A stretch of DNA of 64,000 nt from Terriglobia bacterium (GCA_032252755.1 JAVUPY010000059.1:62001-126000), one strand, 5' to 3'; counted from the stretch's first letter, positions 52,905 through 61,701 are shown. Numbers and translations: made by a program. Notes: generated from the sequence alone by a model not told the origin.

Positions 52905-52992
52905 CCCGGGCCTGGGTCTCTCCTGATAGAAACTTTGCTGTGTTCCCTGTAGTCTAATGGTAGTGAGAGGCAGCGCTTTCCCAGCCTCGTCG

Positions 52993-54075
52993 ATGATGAA
53001 ATTCCCTCATAAATTCGCAATTTTGCTCGTTGGCCTCCTGATGGCGACCTGTGCCTTGGCGCAACAGTCACAACCCGCCCAGCAATCCCCCATTCTGCCC
53101 AAGATCTTTGCCGGCTGGGAACAAACGTCGGCACAGACGGGTACCGACCCAGCTGTGGTTGACCAGGCATCGAGCCGGGTTCTGAAGGAATACGGATTTA
53201 CGGACTTCGAGACTGCCGCGTATACGCAGGACGGCCGCAAACTCACGGTGAAGGCTGCCCGTTTCCGGGACGCCACGGGCGCTTACGGTGCGTTCACGTT
53301 TTATCGCACGCCGTTGATGAAGACCGAGACCATCGGCACGATGGCGGCATCCGACAATGATCGTGTGTTCTTCTTCCGCTCGGATGTGCTGGTGATGGCG
53401 GATTTTGATCACATCACGGCGATGAGTGCCGCGGAAATGCGCGAACTTGCCGCTGATCTTCCCGCCAAGGGCGGCGAGTCGTCGAATCTTCCGACACTGC
53501 CGAACTACTATCCGAGGACCGAACTTCAACCAAATTCAGCAAAGTACGTGCTCGGGCCGGAGGCTTTGTCGGTGCTGAACACGCCGGTTGCGGTATCGCT
53601 GGTTGATTTTTCGATGCAGCCTGAGATTTTACTGGGCAAGTACACGGCCAATAACGGCAACGCCGATTTCATGCTGATCTCGTATCCGACGCCTCAGATC
53701 GCGGCGGCACGGCTGCGCACGATTGAGGCGGCGAATCCGCAGCAACAAGGCACCACGTTCCAGGCGAAGCGAAGCGGCCCATTGGTTGCAGTAATCAAGG
53801 GGCAGATCTCTGCTGGCGATGCGAAATCGCTGCTCGCTCGTGTGAACTACGAAGCCGACGTCACGTGGAATGAGAACACCGGGTTGAGCAAGCGGGATAA
53901 CATCGGGAACCTGGTGATCGCGGCATCGGTTCTCGCAGGAATCATCTTCCTTATCTCGGTTGGCACCGGCGCGCTGTTTGGCTTCGGGCGAGTTCTGCTG
54001 CAGAAGGTTTTCCCCGACAAGTTCCAAGCTCATTCGGACGAAGCAGCATTCATTAAGCTGAACCTTAGGGATTGA
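52993..54075 (+). CDS. secreted/membrane-anchored DUF6599-like protein
   Basis: A 360-residue protein with a signal peptide (FAILLVGLLMATCALAQ) and a C-terminal membrane helix (about 305-325). The region between is two similar-looking alpha/beta parts: YGFTDFETAAYTQDGRKLTV, and LLGKYTANNGNADFMLISYP. This resembles acidobacterial proteins annotated DUF6599, but I recall this only loosely. It ends with a short cytosolic tail. The ATG at 52993 (or 52996) is preferred over 52957. It follows the amidase by 88 nt on the same strand and may belong to the same envelope unit. Confidence 0.6.
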   Translation: MMKFPHKFAILLVGLLMATCALAQQSQPAQQSPILPKIFAGWEQTSAQTGTDPAVVDQASSRVLKEYGFTDFETAAYTQDGRKLTVKAARFRDATGAYGAFTFYRTPLMKTETIGTMAASDNDRVFFFRSDVLVMADFDHITAMSAAEMRELAADLPAKGGESSNLPTLPNYYPRTELQPNSAKYVLGPEALSVLNTPVAVSLVDFSMQPEILLGKYTANNGNADFMLISYPTPQIAAARLRTIEAANPQQQGTTFQAKRSGPLVAVIKGQISAGDAKSLLARVNYEADVTWNENTGLSKRDNIGNLVIAASVLAGIIFLISVGTGALFGFGRVLLQKVFPDKFQAHSDEAAFIKLNLRD

Positions 54076-54259
54076 GAGACAGGAACAACTCCGGCCCGAG
54101 CACGCACGCCCGGGGAGGGCCATCCCCCATCTAGGCTGCTGAAAAGAGGCAGGTTAAGGGCGAATTCCACAGAAATTGACAAAAAAAGTCACAGCGGGGG
54201 AAGTTGTTACTATCCGCGTAAGTTATTGAAAATCAAGGGATTTAATTCGGAAAAATTCC

Positions 54260-54377
54260 TTGACACCCCGTTTTCAAGGCTCATACTATTTTCGCAGAAA
54301 GTTCTAAACGGTCTAGCCTCCGTTGGGAACTATTCTCCCTTGAATGAAAGGTCGCCCTGTTGCCGGGCGACCTTTCT
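54260..54377 (+). ncRNA. candidate small RNA: promoter, about 80-nt transcript, terminator
   Basis: A consensus TTGACA (54260-54265), an 18-nt spacer and TACTAT (54284-54289) predict a start near 54296. A perfect 11-bp hairpin (54347-54357 with 54365-54375, 7-nt loop) flanked by AAA and TTT runs ends the unit. The 50 nt between contain CCTCC (54318-54322) and TTCTCCC (54333-54339), which could pair with ribosome-binding sites. No credible open frame fits. Evidence is promoter and terminator shape only. Confidence 0.5.
54347..54377 (+). terminator. terminator of the candidate small RNA
   Basis: Perfect stem AAAGGTCGCCC/GGGCGACCTTT around TGTTGCC, then CTGT. It lies 58 nt after the -10 box at 54284 and reads outwards from it. 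The gene before it (ending 54075) is another possible user. Confidence 0.65.
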
Positions 54378-54458
54378 GTATTCAGGGAGAATTGTTGAGC
54401 AAGCATTTGCTCGAGTTCGCAAAAAATTCTTCGACGGGGAAATTCGTGAGAGGGATGG

Positions 54459-54531
54459 AGCCGACGATCGGACTTGAACCGATGACCTGTCGATTACGAA
54501 TCGACTGCTCTACCAACTGAGCTACGTCGGC
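54459..54531 (-). tRNA. tRNA-Thr (anticodon CGT)
   Basis: The minus strand folds into a full cloverleaf: acceptor GCCGACG/CGTCGGC, D stem GCTC/GAGC, anticodon stem GTCGA/TCGAC around the loop TTCGTAA, and T arm ATCGG-TTCAAGT-CCGAT. Anticodon CGT reads ACG (Thr). The discriminator base is T and no CCA is encoded. The length is 73 nt. Confidence 0.95.
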
Positions 54532-54542
54532 TTTCTGTCTCA

Positions 54543-54571
54543 ATTCTAATGGGAGAGCGCAGGATCGTAAA
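54543..54571 (-). promoter_or_regulatory. promoter of tRNA-Thr
   Basis: On the minus strand TTTACG (54571-54566) and TAGAAT (54548-54543) are 17 nt apart. The -10 box ends 11 nt before the mature tRNA 5-prime end, a normal distance for a tRNA primary transcript. Confidence 0.55.
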
Positions 54572-54704
54572 GAGAACTCACCACGAAGATACTAAGGCGA
54601 AGAACATCAGTCCAAAAGAAAACCGAAACTCCCCGTCGAGGTCTTCGAGTTCTCCGCTCTCCGTGACTTCGTGCATTCGTGGTGATTGCCTCGCATTACC
54701 AAAA

Positions 54705-54784
54705 TTGCATCGTGCACGATGCAAATGGTTCATTTCAGGAAACATGTACCTAGTTTGTACTTGCATCCGAAGCGCATGATGCAC
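54705..54784. promoter_or_regulatory. TTGCATC operator pair upstream of the MerR-TPR gene
   Basis: TTGCATCGTGCACGATGCAA (54705-54724) is a perfect 20-bp palindrome. A second, looser pair has TTGCATC at 54761-54767 and GATGCAC at 54778-54784. The sites lie 33-112 nt before the start at 54817. They look like operators for a dimeric regulator, possibly the MerR-like product itself. Confidence 0.5.
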
Positions 54785-54816
54785 AATAATCCGCTGGTGA
54801 GTGACGCCTGCGGCGA

Positions 54817-55698
54817 ATGAATAGTTACCATCGAGCGGACGTTCTTCGGATCCTTCACATTACGCCGCGACAGTTGTCTGGCTGGCAAAGAGCTGGGCTG
54901 GTCGCGGTGGGCGAGTCCTTTACTTTCTTCGATCTCCTTCAACTGAAAAAAGTCCGCGATTTGCGCGAGCAGAAGGTGCGCCCTGCAGTGATTCGCGAAT
55001 CTCTGCGGGCGATGCAGGAGGCCGTCAGTGGCATGGAGAATCCGCTGCTGGAGGCTGGCGCTTTCCGGGTAGGCTCTCGCGTGGCTTTCCGTCATGAGGG
55101 GAGGGCTCTCGAACCGATCAACGGCCAGTTCGTGATGGACTTCGAGGAGACCGGGAGTGTCGCACTCAACGAGCGCGGGATCAAAGCAATTGCTTCACCC
55201 AGCACGGCTGCCGAGTTCTTCAATCGGGGCGTGGCGCTGGAAGATGACCCCGCGAGTCATGACAAGGCGATCGAGACGTATGACAAGGTTCTGGAACTCG
55301 ACCCCAATTTCGCTCCGGCGCACATCAATTTAGGAACGCTGTACTACAACGCGCAGGATTACGAGAGAGCCGAGTTCCACTATCGGAAGGCGATCGATTG
55401 CGATCCGAGATACGCACTGGCGTACTTCGATCTCGGCAACGTTCTTGACGAGACGGCGCGAATTCCCGAGGCCATCGAGGCTTACAAGACGGCTCTGCAA
55501 CTGGCTCCGACCTATGCCGACGCCCACTACAACATTGCGCTCGCGTACGAACGGACGCGCGAACCGCGGAAAGCCCTCTTACACTGGCGCACCTATTCGA
55601 AGCTCGATGTGAGCGGGCCGTGGTCGATCCACGCGAAGAACCAGATACGCCGGATTCTCGATGGTGAGAAGCTACGGGTAGTCTATCGGCGTGGGTAG
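54817..55698 (+). CDS. MerR-like helix-turn-helix / TPR protein
   Basis: A 293-residue protein joining an N-terminal MerR-type winged helix (about 1-75: ILHITPRQLSGWQRAGLVAV, then FFDLLQLKKVRDLREQKVRP) to TPR repeats (about 130-275: FFNRGVALEDDPASHDKAIE, NLGTLYYNAQDYERAEFHY, YFDLGNVLDETARIPEAIEA, HYNIALAYERTREPRKAL). The first half would bind DNA and the second proteins. A small beta-rich segment (about 80-115) lies between. The start has no clear ribosome-binding site. Palindromic sites upstream suggest self-regulation; the target genes are unknown. Confidence 0.85.
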   Translation: MNSYHRADVLRILHITPRQLSGWQRAGLVAVGESFTFFDLLQLKKVRDLREQKVRPAVIRESLRAMQEAVSGMENPLLEAGAFRVGSRVAFRHEGRALEPINGQFVMDFEETGSVALNERGIKAIASPSTAAEFFNRGVALEDDPASHDKAIETYDKVLELDPNFAPAHINLGTLYYNAQDYERAEFHYRKAIDCDPRYALAYFDLGNVLDETARIPEAIEAYKTALQLAPTYADAHYNIALAYERTREPRKALLHWRTYSKLDVSGPWSIHAKNQIRRILDGEKLRVVYRRG

Positions 55699-55775
55699 TA
55701 GTTCATTCCTTTTCCCTTCCCTACATCCCGTTTGCTAGAATCGCACGTTTCCTAATTCTCCTAGAAGGAACTCTT

Positions 55776-56939
55776 ATGGAAGATCTAATGACCCGGCCCC
55801 AGCCTCTCGTCGCCCTCACAGAAGACGAGCAGATGTTCCGCGACAGCGTTCGCCAGTTCGCGCAGGATGCCATTGGCCCGAAGGTAAGGGAGATGGATGA
55901 GCACGGCAAGTTCGATCCCGAGATCGTGCAGCAATTTTTCCAGCTTGGATTGATGGGTATCGAGGTCCCCGAGCAGTACGGCGGGGGAGGTGGAACGTTC
56001 TTCGAGGCGATCCTTGCGGTTGAGGAACTCTCGCGGGTAGATCCTTCGGCGGGAGTCATCGTGGACGTGCAGAACACCCTGGTGAACAATGCGTTGCTGC
56101 GCTGGGGCACCGAGGAGCAGAAGAAGCGCTACTTGCCACGGATGGCAAGCGAGTGGTGTGGCGCCTACGCACTCAGTGAAGCGGGTTCGGGATCCGACGC
56201 TTTTGCGCTGACGACTCGCGCCGAACTGAAGGGCGATGAGTACGTTCTAAACGGTCAGAAGATGTGGATCACGAATGGCAAGGAAGCCAGCCTGTTCATC
56301 ATGATCGCGACGGTCGATCCCTCGGCCGGATACAAGGGCATCACGGCGTTCATCGTGGAGAAGGATTTTCCAGGGTTCACGGTCGGAAAGAAGGAAGACA
56401 AGCTCGGAATCCGCGCTTCGAGCACGTGCGAATTGATTCTTGAGGACTGTCGCGTGCCAAAGGCAAATGTCCTTGGCGAAGTCGGCAAAGGCTACAAGAT
56501 CGCGATTGAAACCCTCAATGAAGGACGCATCGGCATTGGCGCACAGATGCTCGGCCTTGCTGAAGGCGCCTGGCAGTACGCCATGAAATATGCCCAGGAG
56601 CGCAAGCAGTTCGGAAAGGCGATCGCCGAGTTCCAGGGAATCCAGTTCCAACTGGCGCAGATGGCAACCGAGATCGAGGCCGTGAAGATGATGGTCTACA
56701 ACGCGGCGCGCATGAAGGATGCGAAGATGAACTTCGTGAAAGAAGCGGCTATGACCAAGCTGTTCGCTTCGCAGGTGGCCGAACGCGTCGCCTCGTTGTG
56801 CGTCGAAATCTACGGCGGATACGGCTTCACGAAGGATTATCCCGTGGAGAAATTCTTCCGTGACTCGAAGATCGGCAAGATCTACGAGGGAACCTCGAAC
56901 ATGCAGCTTGCGACCATCGCCAAGATGGTGGTGAAGTAA
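55776..56939 (+). CDS. acyl-CoA dehydrogenase
   Basis: A FAD enzyme of beta-oxidation or branched-chain amino-acid breakdown. The 387-residue protein shows YALSEAGSGSDAFAL, MWITNGKEASLFI, GFTVGKKEDKLGIRASSTCE, and the C-terminal YGGYGFTKDYPVEKFFRD. Glu of YEGTSNMQL is at the usual catalytic position for short-chain and branched-chain forms. It therefore probably acts on short or medium acyl-CoA. AGAAGGAA precedes the ATG, and a TAGAAT box is at 55736-55741. No electron-transfer flavoprotein gene is adjacent. Confidence 0.93.
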   Translation: MEDLMTRPQPLVALTEDEQMFRDSVRQFAQDAIGPKVREMDEHGKFDPEIVQQFFQLGLMGIEVPEQYGGGGGTFFEAILAVEELSRVDPSAGVIVDVQNTLVNNALLRWGTEEQKKRYLPRMASEWCGAYALSEAGSGSDAFALTTRAELKGDEYVLNGQKMWITNGKEASLFIMIATVDPSAGYKGITAFIVEKDFPGFTVGKKEDKLGIRASSTCELILEDCRVPKANVLGEVGKGYKIAIETLNEGRIGIGAQMLGLAEGAWQYAMKYAQERKQFGKAIAEFQGIQFQLAQMATEIEAVKMMVYNAARMKDAKMNFVKEAAMTKLFASQVAERVASLCVEIYGGYGFTKDYPVEKFFRDSKIGKIYEGTSNMQLATIAKMVVK

Positions 56940-56994
56940 GAATCGAGCTGGCCCCGCGCAAGCCCCAAAAGGACTTGGGTGGGCACCTGGATAT

Positions 56995-57297
56995 ATGGTC
57001 AATATCACGAATCGACGTCAATTCGAGCGCCTTGAAATCACTGAGCGAGCCGTCGCTGTAAGTGAGCGAGGCGCTCGACTTGGTCCCGTCACGCAAGCAG
57101 GCGGTGGAGGCATGCTTGTGGTGGCAGCCGATGCGAACTCGCTTGGGCTGATGCCGGTGGGCAAACGGATGCGCGTGACGATTATCGAGCCTGACCTTGG
57201 GACATCGAACACCATGGATGTCGAAGTGATGTACCAGCGGCCGGACAATCATGTGGGCATGCAATTCGTGACCCTCCGCGAAGAGGACCTTTCGTAA
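56995..57297 (+). CDS. PilZ-domain protein
   Basis: A 100-residue single PilZ domain: NRRQFERLEI holds the RR-like pair, and GPVTQAGGGGMLV occupies the place of the D/NxSxxG motif but lacks the Ser, so cyclic di-GMP binding is doubtful. HVGMQFV ends the fold. A conventional PilZ protein is encoded at 2372. It lies 55 nt after the acyl-CoA dehydrogenase gene. The start is uncertain, as no ribosome-binding site is visible. Confidence 0.75.
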   Translation: MVNITNRRQFERLEITERAVAVSERGARLGPVTQAGGGGMLVVAADANSLGLMPVGKRMRVTIIEPDLGTSNTMDVEVMYQRPDNHVGMQFVTLREEDLS

Positions 57298-57412
57298 TCG
57301 CTCCCGAAATGGACCTAACGTAACCTATCAGTAACGGTTTTTGCCTTGCCTGTCTCCTAACTGTTTACTAGACTTCCGGCAATCGGCAGTCACGACGTTC
57401 GGGGGGGGATTC

Positions 57413-58900
57413 GTGACCCAGTCAGAGTCGGAAAGCACGGTTCTTCGCAATACGCACGACTTTTTTCTTCAGATACTCCGGACAAAACTGGGGCATGACA
57501 TTCCCTTGCCCGCCTCACTGGATTACCCGGCGAATCGCCATGTGCTGGTGCGCTGGGTGAACGTGCTGGACCTGGCGATCACCGCGCCTATGATGCGCGA
57601 CGCCCTGCGCGACACGACCTCTCCGAACATCACCTCCTCTCTGCTCCGCTATTACATCTCAAAGGAAGCACATTCGGAAACGGATCGCGACAAGACGGAC
57701 TTTGTGGTGACGTCGCTGTTCCGCTCACCCGATCCGCCGGATCTCTGGGACGCGCGTGGTGTCTACTTCCGAGGTGGTAAGACGTACTCGCACTTCGAAC
57801 CGCACCTGGTGACGATGCTAGGATTGACGGCTGTTCCGGATCTTCCGAATGAACACCAGCAACTCATCCGGGAGTTCGGTTATGTCGCGGATGAGGTAGA
57901 AGATTATCGTCATTTCGACGCACTCATCGACTCCGGCGTGATGCAGCGCGTTCGCGACATCAAGCACTCGCTGGGAGCTTCGTTCTACCATCCAACGGCC
58001 TTGGCGATGATTGCCGCCTACAACGTCTTCTTCGGGCATCGCTTCGATCGCCTGTTTCATGAAGCCACCCAGCAGATCAAAGAATTTGCCTCGAAGGTGG
58101 TGGCCGAAGGCGGCAGCATCATGACGCGGGTGGATGGCGACGTCATTCTCAAGCAGTTGACCGATTTCGAAGAGCACAAGATCCTGGCGTCCGATTACGG
58201 CAAGGCTCAGGATGAGTTCCGGCAAATTTCGAAATATAAGAAAGCTGTCGATCATCGACGCGGTGTAAAGGATTCATCGGCTGCGATGGCCCCGGCGGCA
58301 CCAGTTCCGCAAAGTGCTCCGCCGAAGCGTTCTCCCGCCATCATGCCGCCCTCTCCCTTCGAATTGAACGGGATGCAAGGGTCCAGTGCGGCTGCAGAGG
58401 ATCAGTCCCCCAGCATGTCGCTGGAGGAGGCACACTTGAAATCTATGGCGGAAACCGTCCGGAACTTCTTGCGTGCCGCCGATCCAAAAAGCGCGCATAT
58501 TGTTCCGGTCCGCTATGGCAACCTGCCACTTAGCCAGGCGGAGATCGAAGCATTCCGGGCTAATTATGCCGGAGAAAAGAGCTTTCGCGCGGATTACGTC
58601 AACGCGCTGGTGTCCATCATTTCACTCATTGGGCGAATGGGGACGGAACTTGCTGATTTCAAGTCGAAGCGTAACTCCGCATATATGTGGAAACCTCACG
58701 CTGATGCCCTCTCAGTTCTGTTGAAAATGGGGAGGGAAGTTAATAATCGGGCGATGACCGTGGCTGAACTCGCAGAGCGCCGCGGATTGGCGGACAAAGC
58801 TAAGGCAGTGAATGCCTCGCTCGCTAAACTGCGAGAGCAGGTTCAGGTAGTCGCAGAGAGCTTGCAGACCCTGGGCGCGGCCCCACGCGAAACGTACTAA
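57413..58900 (+). CDS. unknown 495-residue cytosolic protein
   Basis: I recognise no family. It has no signal peptide or membrane helix. An alpha-helical N-terminal half (about 1-285; LPASLDYPANRHVLVRWVNV, FASKVVAEGGSIMTRVDGD) is joined by a Pro/Ala/Ser-rich linker (about 295-350) to a helical C-terminal half (about 355-490; FRANYAGEKSFRADYVNALV, MTVAELAERRGLADKAKAVN). The GTG at 57413 is chosen because a G-run (57401-57408) lies just before it. A TTG at 57341 would add 24 residues with no such site. It follows a PilZ gene but no function can be inferred. Confidence 0.75.
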   Translation: MTQSESESTVLRNTHDFFLQILRTKLGHDIPLPASLDYPANRHVLVRWVNVLDLAITAPMMRDALRDTTSPNITSSLLRYYISKEAHSETDRDKTDFVVTSLFRSPDPPDLWDARGVYFRGGKTYSHFEPHLVTMLGLTAVPDLPNEHQQLIREFGYVADEVEDYRHFDALIDSGVMQRVRDIKHSLGASFYHPTALAMIAAYNVFFGHRFDRLFHEATQQIKEFASKVVAEGGSIMTRVDGDVILKQLTDFEEHKILASDYGKAQDEFRQISKYKKAVDHRRGVKDSSAAMAPAAPVPQSAPPKRSPAIMPPSPFELNGMQGSSAAAEDQSPSMSLEEAHLKSMAETVRNFLRAADPKSAHIVPVRYGNLPLSQAEIEAFRANYAGEKSFRADYVNALVSIISLIGRMGTELADFKSKRNSAYMWKPHADALSVLLKMGREVNNRAMTVAELAERRGLADKAKAVNASLAKLREQVQVVAESLQTLGAAPRETY

Positions 58901-58906
58901 TCAACT

Positions 58907-60331
58907 CTATTTCCCGGATGCGCATTGAACTACGGCCAGATACACTCGGTCGCCCGTAAGAGGAACATTCGGTAGATTGCGGGCAGGGTGCATCCGGGTG
59001 CTCCAGTGTTCGCCAAGCGCGTCGTAGTTTGTGATCTGCGTGGCCGGACATGGCAAGCTGATATTTACCCTCTCTCGTCGTTGATCGGCCAGCATCCCGG
59101 TGTGTGCCGGGACCTCAGAGTATTCCGAACTGCGAAGCCACCCCGCGACCACAACTCGGCCGTCCTGGCGAATGAAGGTGTAAACAACCGCCTGGGAGTA
59201 GTCCTTCCCGCTCACGGTTGTGGGGTTGTCGATTACGCGAAACGGCTGCGACAGCAATGTGTTGAACAGTCGAAAGGCATAGAAATCGGGCTTCCGCGAA
59301 CCATCTGCGCGTACGACTCCAAGGTGATCGTTGACTTTGTCGGAGGACATGCGCGGATCGTTCTCCCGGAAGTCGTCGATGCGGTACCAGCCTGCGAGGC
59401 TCACATCGCCGGAAGCAGCGGTCATCAAAAACGATTTGAGTAGGAAATCGGCGGTGTAACGCGCGGTGTGTTCATAGGAGTAATAGATGTTCGTGCCGTA
59501 GATCGAGGCGTGGCTGCGATCATAGCGGTAATCCGCATAGCCCATTTCGTTGAGCCACAGCGCCGGCGGATTGTGAGCGTGATCGATGAGGGCTTTCATC
59601 TCGGGAAGGATCTGCTGAAAGACCTCCTCGGCACGCCCCTCGTGCCATGATTCCGGGTAAGCGTGAAGGGCGATCACATCGAAGTAACGCTCGATGTGGT
59701 GCTTTGAGACGAGATCGTTGAAGAATGCACTCGGACCGTAGCTCATTCCCCCGAGAACGATTTTGGCGTTTGGATCGGCGCGGCGAACCGCCTGCGCCGC
59801 GGGTATAACCATATCGGCGAATTCACCTGCCGAGCCCTGCCAGTAATCGTGGTTGTCGGGTTCATTCCAGAGTTCCCAGCTGTGAATTCGCCCGCGAAAG
59901 TGCGTCGCCAGCGCTGTCATCACGCGGGTGAAAGCGCCTTGGTCGGACGGTGGCTGCTCCCAGAACTGTTGTTTTTTGCGAGCGGCCCATTCCGGGGTGT
60001 ACGCGACGTAAGGAATAATTTGGATGCCGGCACGGGAAGCTTCGTCCACGAGCATGTCCCAGAATCGGAAATCGAACTTGCCCGGCTCGGGTTCAATACC
60101 GTTCCAACTGAAAGCGCACCGCAGGTAATGAACGTGGAGTGCCTTCGCGATCCGCAGATGACGGAGTATGCGCTCTCGCGTGTCGTGGCCGTCGAAGTAG
60201 TCGTCTCCAATCGCGGTCTCCATCCGGACCCAACCTCGAGGGGATGGCTGCTTCGTCGAGATTTGAGCCTGCACCAAGGGCGTCGTGACCAGGAAGAGAG
60301 CGCAAAGCCATGACAGGAAACGAAGGCGCAT
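58907..60331 (-). CDS. secreted clan GH-A glycoside hydrolase (GH39-like)
   Basis: A 474-residue exported TIM-barrel enzyme. After a signal peptide (FLSWLCALFLVTTPLVQA) the acid/base Glu lies in HSWELWNEPDNHDYWQG (about residue 158). The nucleophile candidate lies in ALWLNEMGYADYR (about 272). The C-terminal 100 residues form a beta-rich domain. Members of this clan cleave beta-xylosides, beta-mannosides or similar plant-type glycans; the exact substrate is not evident. It is convergent with the unknown gene before it and 6 nt from its end. Confidence 0.85.
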   Translation of the reverse strand: MRLRFLSWLCALFLVTTPLVQAQISTKQPSPRGWVRMETAIGDDYFDGHDTRERILRHLRIAKALHVHYLRCAFSWNGIEPEPGKFDFRFWDMLVDEASRAGIQIIPYVAYTPEWAARKKQQFWEQPPSDQGAFTRVMTALATHFRGRIHSWELWNEPDNHDYWQGSAGEFADMVIPAAQAVRRADPNAKIVLGGMSYGPSAFFNDLVSKHHIERYFDVIALHAYPESWHEGRAEEVFQQILPEMKALIDHAHNPPALWLNEMGYADYRYDRSHASIYGTNIYYSYEHTARYTADFLLKSFLMTAASGDVSLAGWYRIDDFRENDPRMSSDKVNDHLGVVRADGSRKPDFYAFRLFNTLLSQPFRVIDNPTTVSGKDYSQAVVYTFIRQDGRVVVAGWLRSSEYSEVPAHTGMLADQRRERVNISLPCPATQITNYDALGEHWSTRMHPARNLPNVPLTGDRVYLAVVQCASGK

Positions 60332-60420
60332 ACCTTACAGACTAGTGCCGCGTATGGGTGCTGACGATTAGGTAATTCCCTTGGTCCATCATCAGGAGGA
60401 CCTAGTCACCGGAGAAGAGA

Positions 60421-60444
60421 GCCCGGGAACCGAGGTTCCCGGGC
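60421..60444 (-). terminator. GCCCGGGAACC hairpin after pfkA
   Basis: A perfect 11-bp stem (60421-60431 with 60434-60444) and a 2-nt centre. It lies 46 nt beyond the phosphofructokinase stop and reads CTCTCTTCTCC afterwards on the minus strand. It probably terminates the pfk transcript before the glycosidase gene. Confidence 0.55.
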
Positions 60445-60489
60445 GGATTCCCATACACATTTATGGCAGGCAAAACGCGAACTGACCGT

Positions 60490-61701
60490 CTATACGGGCA
60501 ATCCTTGTTCGCTGGTCATGATAAAGAGTGGCTTCATCTCGAAGCTCTTGTAGAAGGGCCGCAGACGCTCGGTGTTGTAATGCTCCTTCACGTTCACCAA
60601 CTTCTTTGTGGCGGTGACGGTATCGACTGGAATGTTGTCATAGCGGCCGTTCTTCAGCACTACCAGGCGGCCATGCATGTTGCTGAGCACGAGGTCGAGA
60701 GCCAGGTTGCCGTAGGCCATGGGAACGATGGAGTCGATTGCGTCGGGGTCGCCACCACGCACCAGGTAGCCGAGTTTCTGGGTGATGCACTCGATGGTCT
60801 TGCCGTGGTTGTACTTCGGCGAGAGTTCTTTCAGCTTCTCAGCTACGAGATCGCCGATGCCGCCGAGTTTCTTGTGACCGAAGGCGTCCGTGGTTTCGTT
60901 CTCAAAAATCATCTCTCCGCCTTCGAACATCGCGCCCTCTGAGACCAGCACGACGGAGTAGCGGCTGGGGTTTTTCTGGCGATCCGCACACATGAGTTCG
61001 GTCAGGCGCTCAATGTCGAACTTGTGCTCAGGAATGACGCACCGGTTGGCGGCGCCGGCCATCGTGGGCAGCATCGCCGTGTAGCCGGCGTATCGACCAA
61101 AAACTTCCAGCACCAGGAAGCGCTCGTGCGACCCGGCCGATGTTCGAAGGCTGTTAGCCATCTGGATGGTCCGCGTCACGCAGGTGCTGAAGCCGATGCA
61201 GTAATCGGTGCCCGGGACATCGTTGTCCATTGTCTTGGGGATAGCGACGACTTTGAACCCTTCCTGGAAGAGGCGCACGCCGTAGCTGAGCGTGTCGTCG
61301 CCGCCGATAGGGATCAGGTAGTCGATGCCGAGCCAGTCGAGGTTCTTGAGTGCTTCCGGCGTGAGGTCATTCTTGTCGGCGGTGTACCTGTCCTGCAAGT
61401 GCGCAGGAACCGAGTCTTTCTTTACCTTACTGGGGTTGGTGCGCGAAGTGTGAAGGAACGTACCGCCGGTACGTCCGGCACGGTTCACGACTTCTTCGGT
61501 GAGAACCTGGAAGTTGTTGCTGTTGTCGTAATCCTTGTCGCGGACGATGTCGATGAGGCCCGCCCAGCCGCGTTTCAAACCGATAACCTGGTAGCCTTCG
61601 CGCAGAGCCCGGAACGTCACCGAACGAATTGCCGGGTTCAATCCCGGTACATCGCCGCCACCGGTAAGAATGCCAATGACACCCTTCTTGCTATTCGCCA
61701 T
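60490..61701 (-). CDS. pfkA: 6-phosphofructokinase, probably PPi-dependent
   Basis: Phosphorylates fructose-6-phosphate in glycolysis. The 403-residue protein begins GVIGILTGGGDVPGLN. The phosphate-donor loop reads PIGGDDTLSYG (residues 133-137 are GGDDT), with Asp where ATP enzymes have Gly, and the active-site stretch is PKTMDND (155-161) with Lys rather than PGTIDND. In this family that combination marks pyrophosphate as donor, but I cannot test it here. The ATG at 61701 is chosen over an upstream in-frame codon at 61749. It lies 131 nt downstream of the STAS gene on the same strand, so promoter sharing is unclear. Confidence 0.85.
   Translation of the reverse strand: MANSKKGVIGILTGGGDVPGLNPAIRSVTFRALREGYQVIGLKRGWAGLIDIVRDKDYDNSNNFQVLTEEVVNRAGRTGGTFLHTSRTNPSKVKKDSVPAHLQDRYTADKNDLTPEALKNLDWLGIDYLIPIGGDDTLSYGVRLFQEGFKVVAIPKTMDNDVPGTDYCIGFSTCVTRTIQMANSLRTSAGSHERFLVLEVFGRYAGYTAMLPTMAGAANRCVIPEHKFDIERLTELMCADRQKNPSRYSVVLVSEGAMFEGGEMIFENETTDAFGHKKLGGIGDLVAEKLKELSPKYNHGKTIECITQKLGYLVRGGDPDAIDSIVPMAYGNLALDLVLSNMHGRLVVLKNGRYDNIPVDTVTATKKLVNVKEHYNTERLRPFYKSFEMKPLFIMTSEQGLPV

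Larger units (their letters stand above)
54076..54816. other. 741-nt gap with tRNA, candidate small RNA and operators
   Basis: Besides the entries listed separately, the gap holds a 10-bp inverted repeat TCACCACGAA/TTCGTGGTGA (54578-54587 and 54676-54685), of the CACCACGAAG repeat style. The 84-codon frame at 54226 is not supported as a gene: it would start inside the promoter and run through the hairpin. Confidence 0.5.

Noticed and set aside
52940-52975. tRNA-like 5-prime half (TTCCCTGTAGTCTAATGGTAG)
   Set aside because: No matching acceptor, anticodon or T arm follows; the stretch runs into the next gene's start.
54226-54477. 84-codon open frame across the candidate small RNA
   Set aside because: Starts upstream of the promoter -35 box, runs through the terminator hairpin and into the tRNA, and has no ribosome-binding site.
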